This document shows, one piece after another, positions 62,805 to 64,000 of a DNA stretch of 64,000 nucleotides. The position numbers were made by a program, and so were the translations under genes. The notes beneath the pieces are model-generated. The model did not search any database. It saw only the letters and a list, made by a program, of their open reading frames with translations, and had not been told where the DNA came from. Source of the DNA: CALDUY01 sp046350255 (GTDB lineage Bacteria; Planctomycetota; Planctomycetia; Gemmatales; Gemmataceae). How positions within the stretch are numbered: the stretch's first letter is position 1; every line of letters starts with the position of its first letter. The stretch covers positions 62,001 through 126,000 of the forward strand of contig JAXMAV010000005.1 in the NCBI GenBank assembly GCA_046350255.1, given 5' to 3'.

Positions 62805-64000
62805 TTACCGTCGACGTTCTCCCCGACCCACAGGGGCCGACTTCGGGGGCGTATTCGGCGTGGTTGCGGGAGTCGGTCGCGGCGCCGGATTGGTTGGGAC
62901 GACCATCGGCCTGGAACCCGCTCCCGGCGTTGCTGGTCCCATTGGCCGTGGAGTTGGAACCACCGGCTTTGGTTTCACTTCCATCGGCGGGTTTGTCATC
63001 GGCGGCGTCGGAGAAGGATTCACCTTCGGTGATGTCGGAGTAGGATTCAGTGGTGGCTTTCCCGGCGGCAGAGTTGGGGCCGGGTTCATCGGACGAACCG
63101 GTTTCACTTCGGGTACCGGAGTGATTGGAGGCATCGGCCGGGTGGGCTTGCCAGGGGTGGCCGGGTTGACTGGAGTCGTCGGCTTGACCTCTGGCTTGCT
63201 GGGAATCGGCTTCGTGTCCAGCGGCTTGACCGGCTGCGTTGGCTTGCCTGGAGTCACCGGCTTGACTGATGGTGTAACTGGTTTCACCGGATTCATCGGA
63301 GTGCCATCTGGCTTGCCGGCCACCGTCGGACGAACCGGCGGTTTGGTTGTGTTCGTCGAATCGTGTCGGCCAGGCATCGGCGGAGGAGTCGGTGTTTTCA
63401 CCACCCGAGCCGGCGGCGTCCCCTTGGGTAGGTCGATCCTGGCCTTGAGCGGAGCCGCAGTCTGCGTGGTCGGGGCCTTCTCTCGCAGGCGATCCTCGGT
63501 GCGCCGGCGTTCCTGGGCCAGGGTGTTCAACCGGGCGACTTGCTGCTTCTCCTGGTTGATCTGAGCTGGCGTCAATCGATCCAGACGCACCTGACGGCTG
63601 ACCGAGGTGGGAGCCGCCTTTCCCTCAGGAATGCCCGCCAGCGACGACATGGCGGTCACGTTCACCTTCTTCATATTTTTGACAGACGTCAGCGCGGTCA
63701 CATTCTGAATGTTGGTGATGTTCACGTTCTTGTTGACGATGTTGTTCGTCGTCTTGTTGACCACGATGTTGTTGATCACCGTGTTCTGCTGAACCAGGGT
63801 GCGCGGAGGCGGAGCGATAGTACCGGCGAAGCGTCCCGAGTAGAGACCGACCAGGCCACGCTCCCATGCCGGGAACCCGCGGTAGGCGCTGCGATAGTAA
63901 CCGAAGTTCAGGTCCACGCCGACGCCACCACCGAAGCGAAAGCTCGTCCAGGCGGTGAAGGAGGATCGGTAGGGGCTACCGAAGTAATCGCCAAAGTAGT
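62805..64000 (-). CDS. Pro/Thr/Lys-rich low-complexity protein, 5' end missing
   Basis: The gene enters from the right edge in an open frame; the GTG at 63917 is internal, since the frame stays open upstream to the window end with a Tyr/Phe/Gly-rich stretch (YFGDYFGSPYRSSF). About 398 residues are visible. Next come an Asn/Val-rich stretch (VINNIVVNKTTNNIVNKN), a charged helix (INQEKQQVARLNTLAQERRR), and a 200-residue Pro/Thr/Lys tail (KPVTPSVKPVTPGKPTQPVKP). No catalytic motif is seen. A surface or envelope protein is likely from composition, but this is inference. Confidence 0.75.
   Translation of the reverse strand, partial: YFGDYFGSPYRSSFTAWTSFRFGGGVGVDLNFGYYRSAYRGFPAWERGLVGLYSGRFAGTIAPPPRTLVQQNTVINNIVVNKTTNNIVNKNVNITNIQNVTALTSVKNMKKVNVTAMSSLAGIPEGKAAPTSVSRQVRLDRLTPAQINQEKQQVARLNTLAQERRRTEDRLREKAPTTQTAAPLKARIDLPKGTPPARVVKTPTPPPMPGRHDSTNTTKPPVRPTVAGKPDGTPMNPVKPVTPSVKPVTPGKPTQPVKPLDTKPIPSKPEVKPTTPVNPATPGKPTRPMPPITPVPEVKPVRPMNPAPTLPPGKPPLNPTPTSPKVNPSPTPPMTNPPMEVKPKPVVPTPRPMGPATPGAGSRPMVVPTNPAPRPTPATTPNTPPKSAPVGRGERRR

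Noticed and set aside
62860..63564. Plus-strand Gly/Val-rich open frame resembling a PE-PGRS-like protein
   Set aside because: It is the mirror of the Pro/Thr/Lys repeat tail of the minus-strand gene; codon pattern and context favour the minus strand.
1..64000. CRISPR array, tRNA, rRNA, insertion sequence or prophage
   Set aside because: No regularly spaced repeats, transposase, integrase or structural RNA signature was recognised in the window.

Overview
The window looks like chromosomal DNA of a planctomycete, most likely a Gemmata-like member. It is GC-rich with high coding density. It holds several family marks of that phylum: a TIGR03000-type beta domain (13187-14035), a DUF1501 twin-arginine protein (51090-52466), an extracellular protein with an N-terminal 'LESLEDR..PA' motif (58727-60826), ECF sigma factors overlapping a Ser/Thr kinase or DUF4384-type gene, a CxxCH/redoxin/copper-monooxygenase-like fusion (1460-3343), and a PQQ beta-propeller lipoprotein-like protein. 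I saw no rRNA, tRNA, CRISPR array, prophage or insertion sequence. The assignment comes from gene content, not from a search.

Layout. 1-8580 is a nine-gene minus-strand run: PfpI/DJ-1, HAD phosphatase, a 60-aa DUF2256 protein, PQQ propeller, NIPSNAP, IGHMBP2-like helicase, redoxin/cytochrome/monooxygenase fusion, and two tandem secreted retropepsin-like proteases, the last cut by the left edge. A giant Lhr helicase (8685-13100) and an exported methyltransferase-like protein (13187-14035) face the other way. 14052-19416 is a minus-strand sulfur and amino-acid block: threonine synthase, a MoaD/ThiS-type sulfur carrier ending in GG, a small unknown protein, a ThiF/MoeB-type E1, a group II cysteine desulfurase and CorA. 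A BlaI/BlaR1 pair (19925-22043) diverges from a two-gene ABC-2 exporter (22186-24749) across a 142-bp spacer with a near-consensus promoter.

25131-35494 carries a uronate-isomerase-like hydrolase, an HTH protein with acidic repeats and a membrane anchor, a LarA-like racemase, S-adenosylhomocysteine hydrolase with a possibly folded leader, and a compact unit of membrane-anchored receptor-like protein, histidine kinase and LOG-family hydrolase with overlapping genes. 35516-39702 holds a Lys/Asp/Pro repeat protein and a two-gene unit of a winged-helix/coiled-coil protein plus an AAA-type ATPase of no recognised family. This unit is the best candidate here for an undescribed system. 39855-43085 is a PAS histidine kinase with two response regulators.

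43098-53764 is mostly metabolism and housekeeping: FolC, an orphan secretin-N-domain protein, homocysteine methyltransferase, Pgi, YceH, RsuA-type pseudouridine synthase, PyrK-like reductase, DUF1501, and an ECF sigma factor with a DUF4384-type partner. 53941-64000 has an S2P protease with zinc ribbons, an ECF sigma factor overlapping a TPR Ser/Thr kinase, a metzincin-like exported protein, acetolactate synthase, and a Pro-rich protein cut by the right edge. Methyl-group and sulfur chemistry recurs through the window (AhcY, homocysteine methyltransferase, sulfur carrier cluster), but these genes are not one operon.
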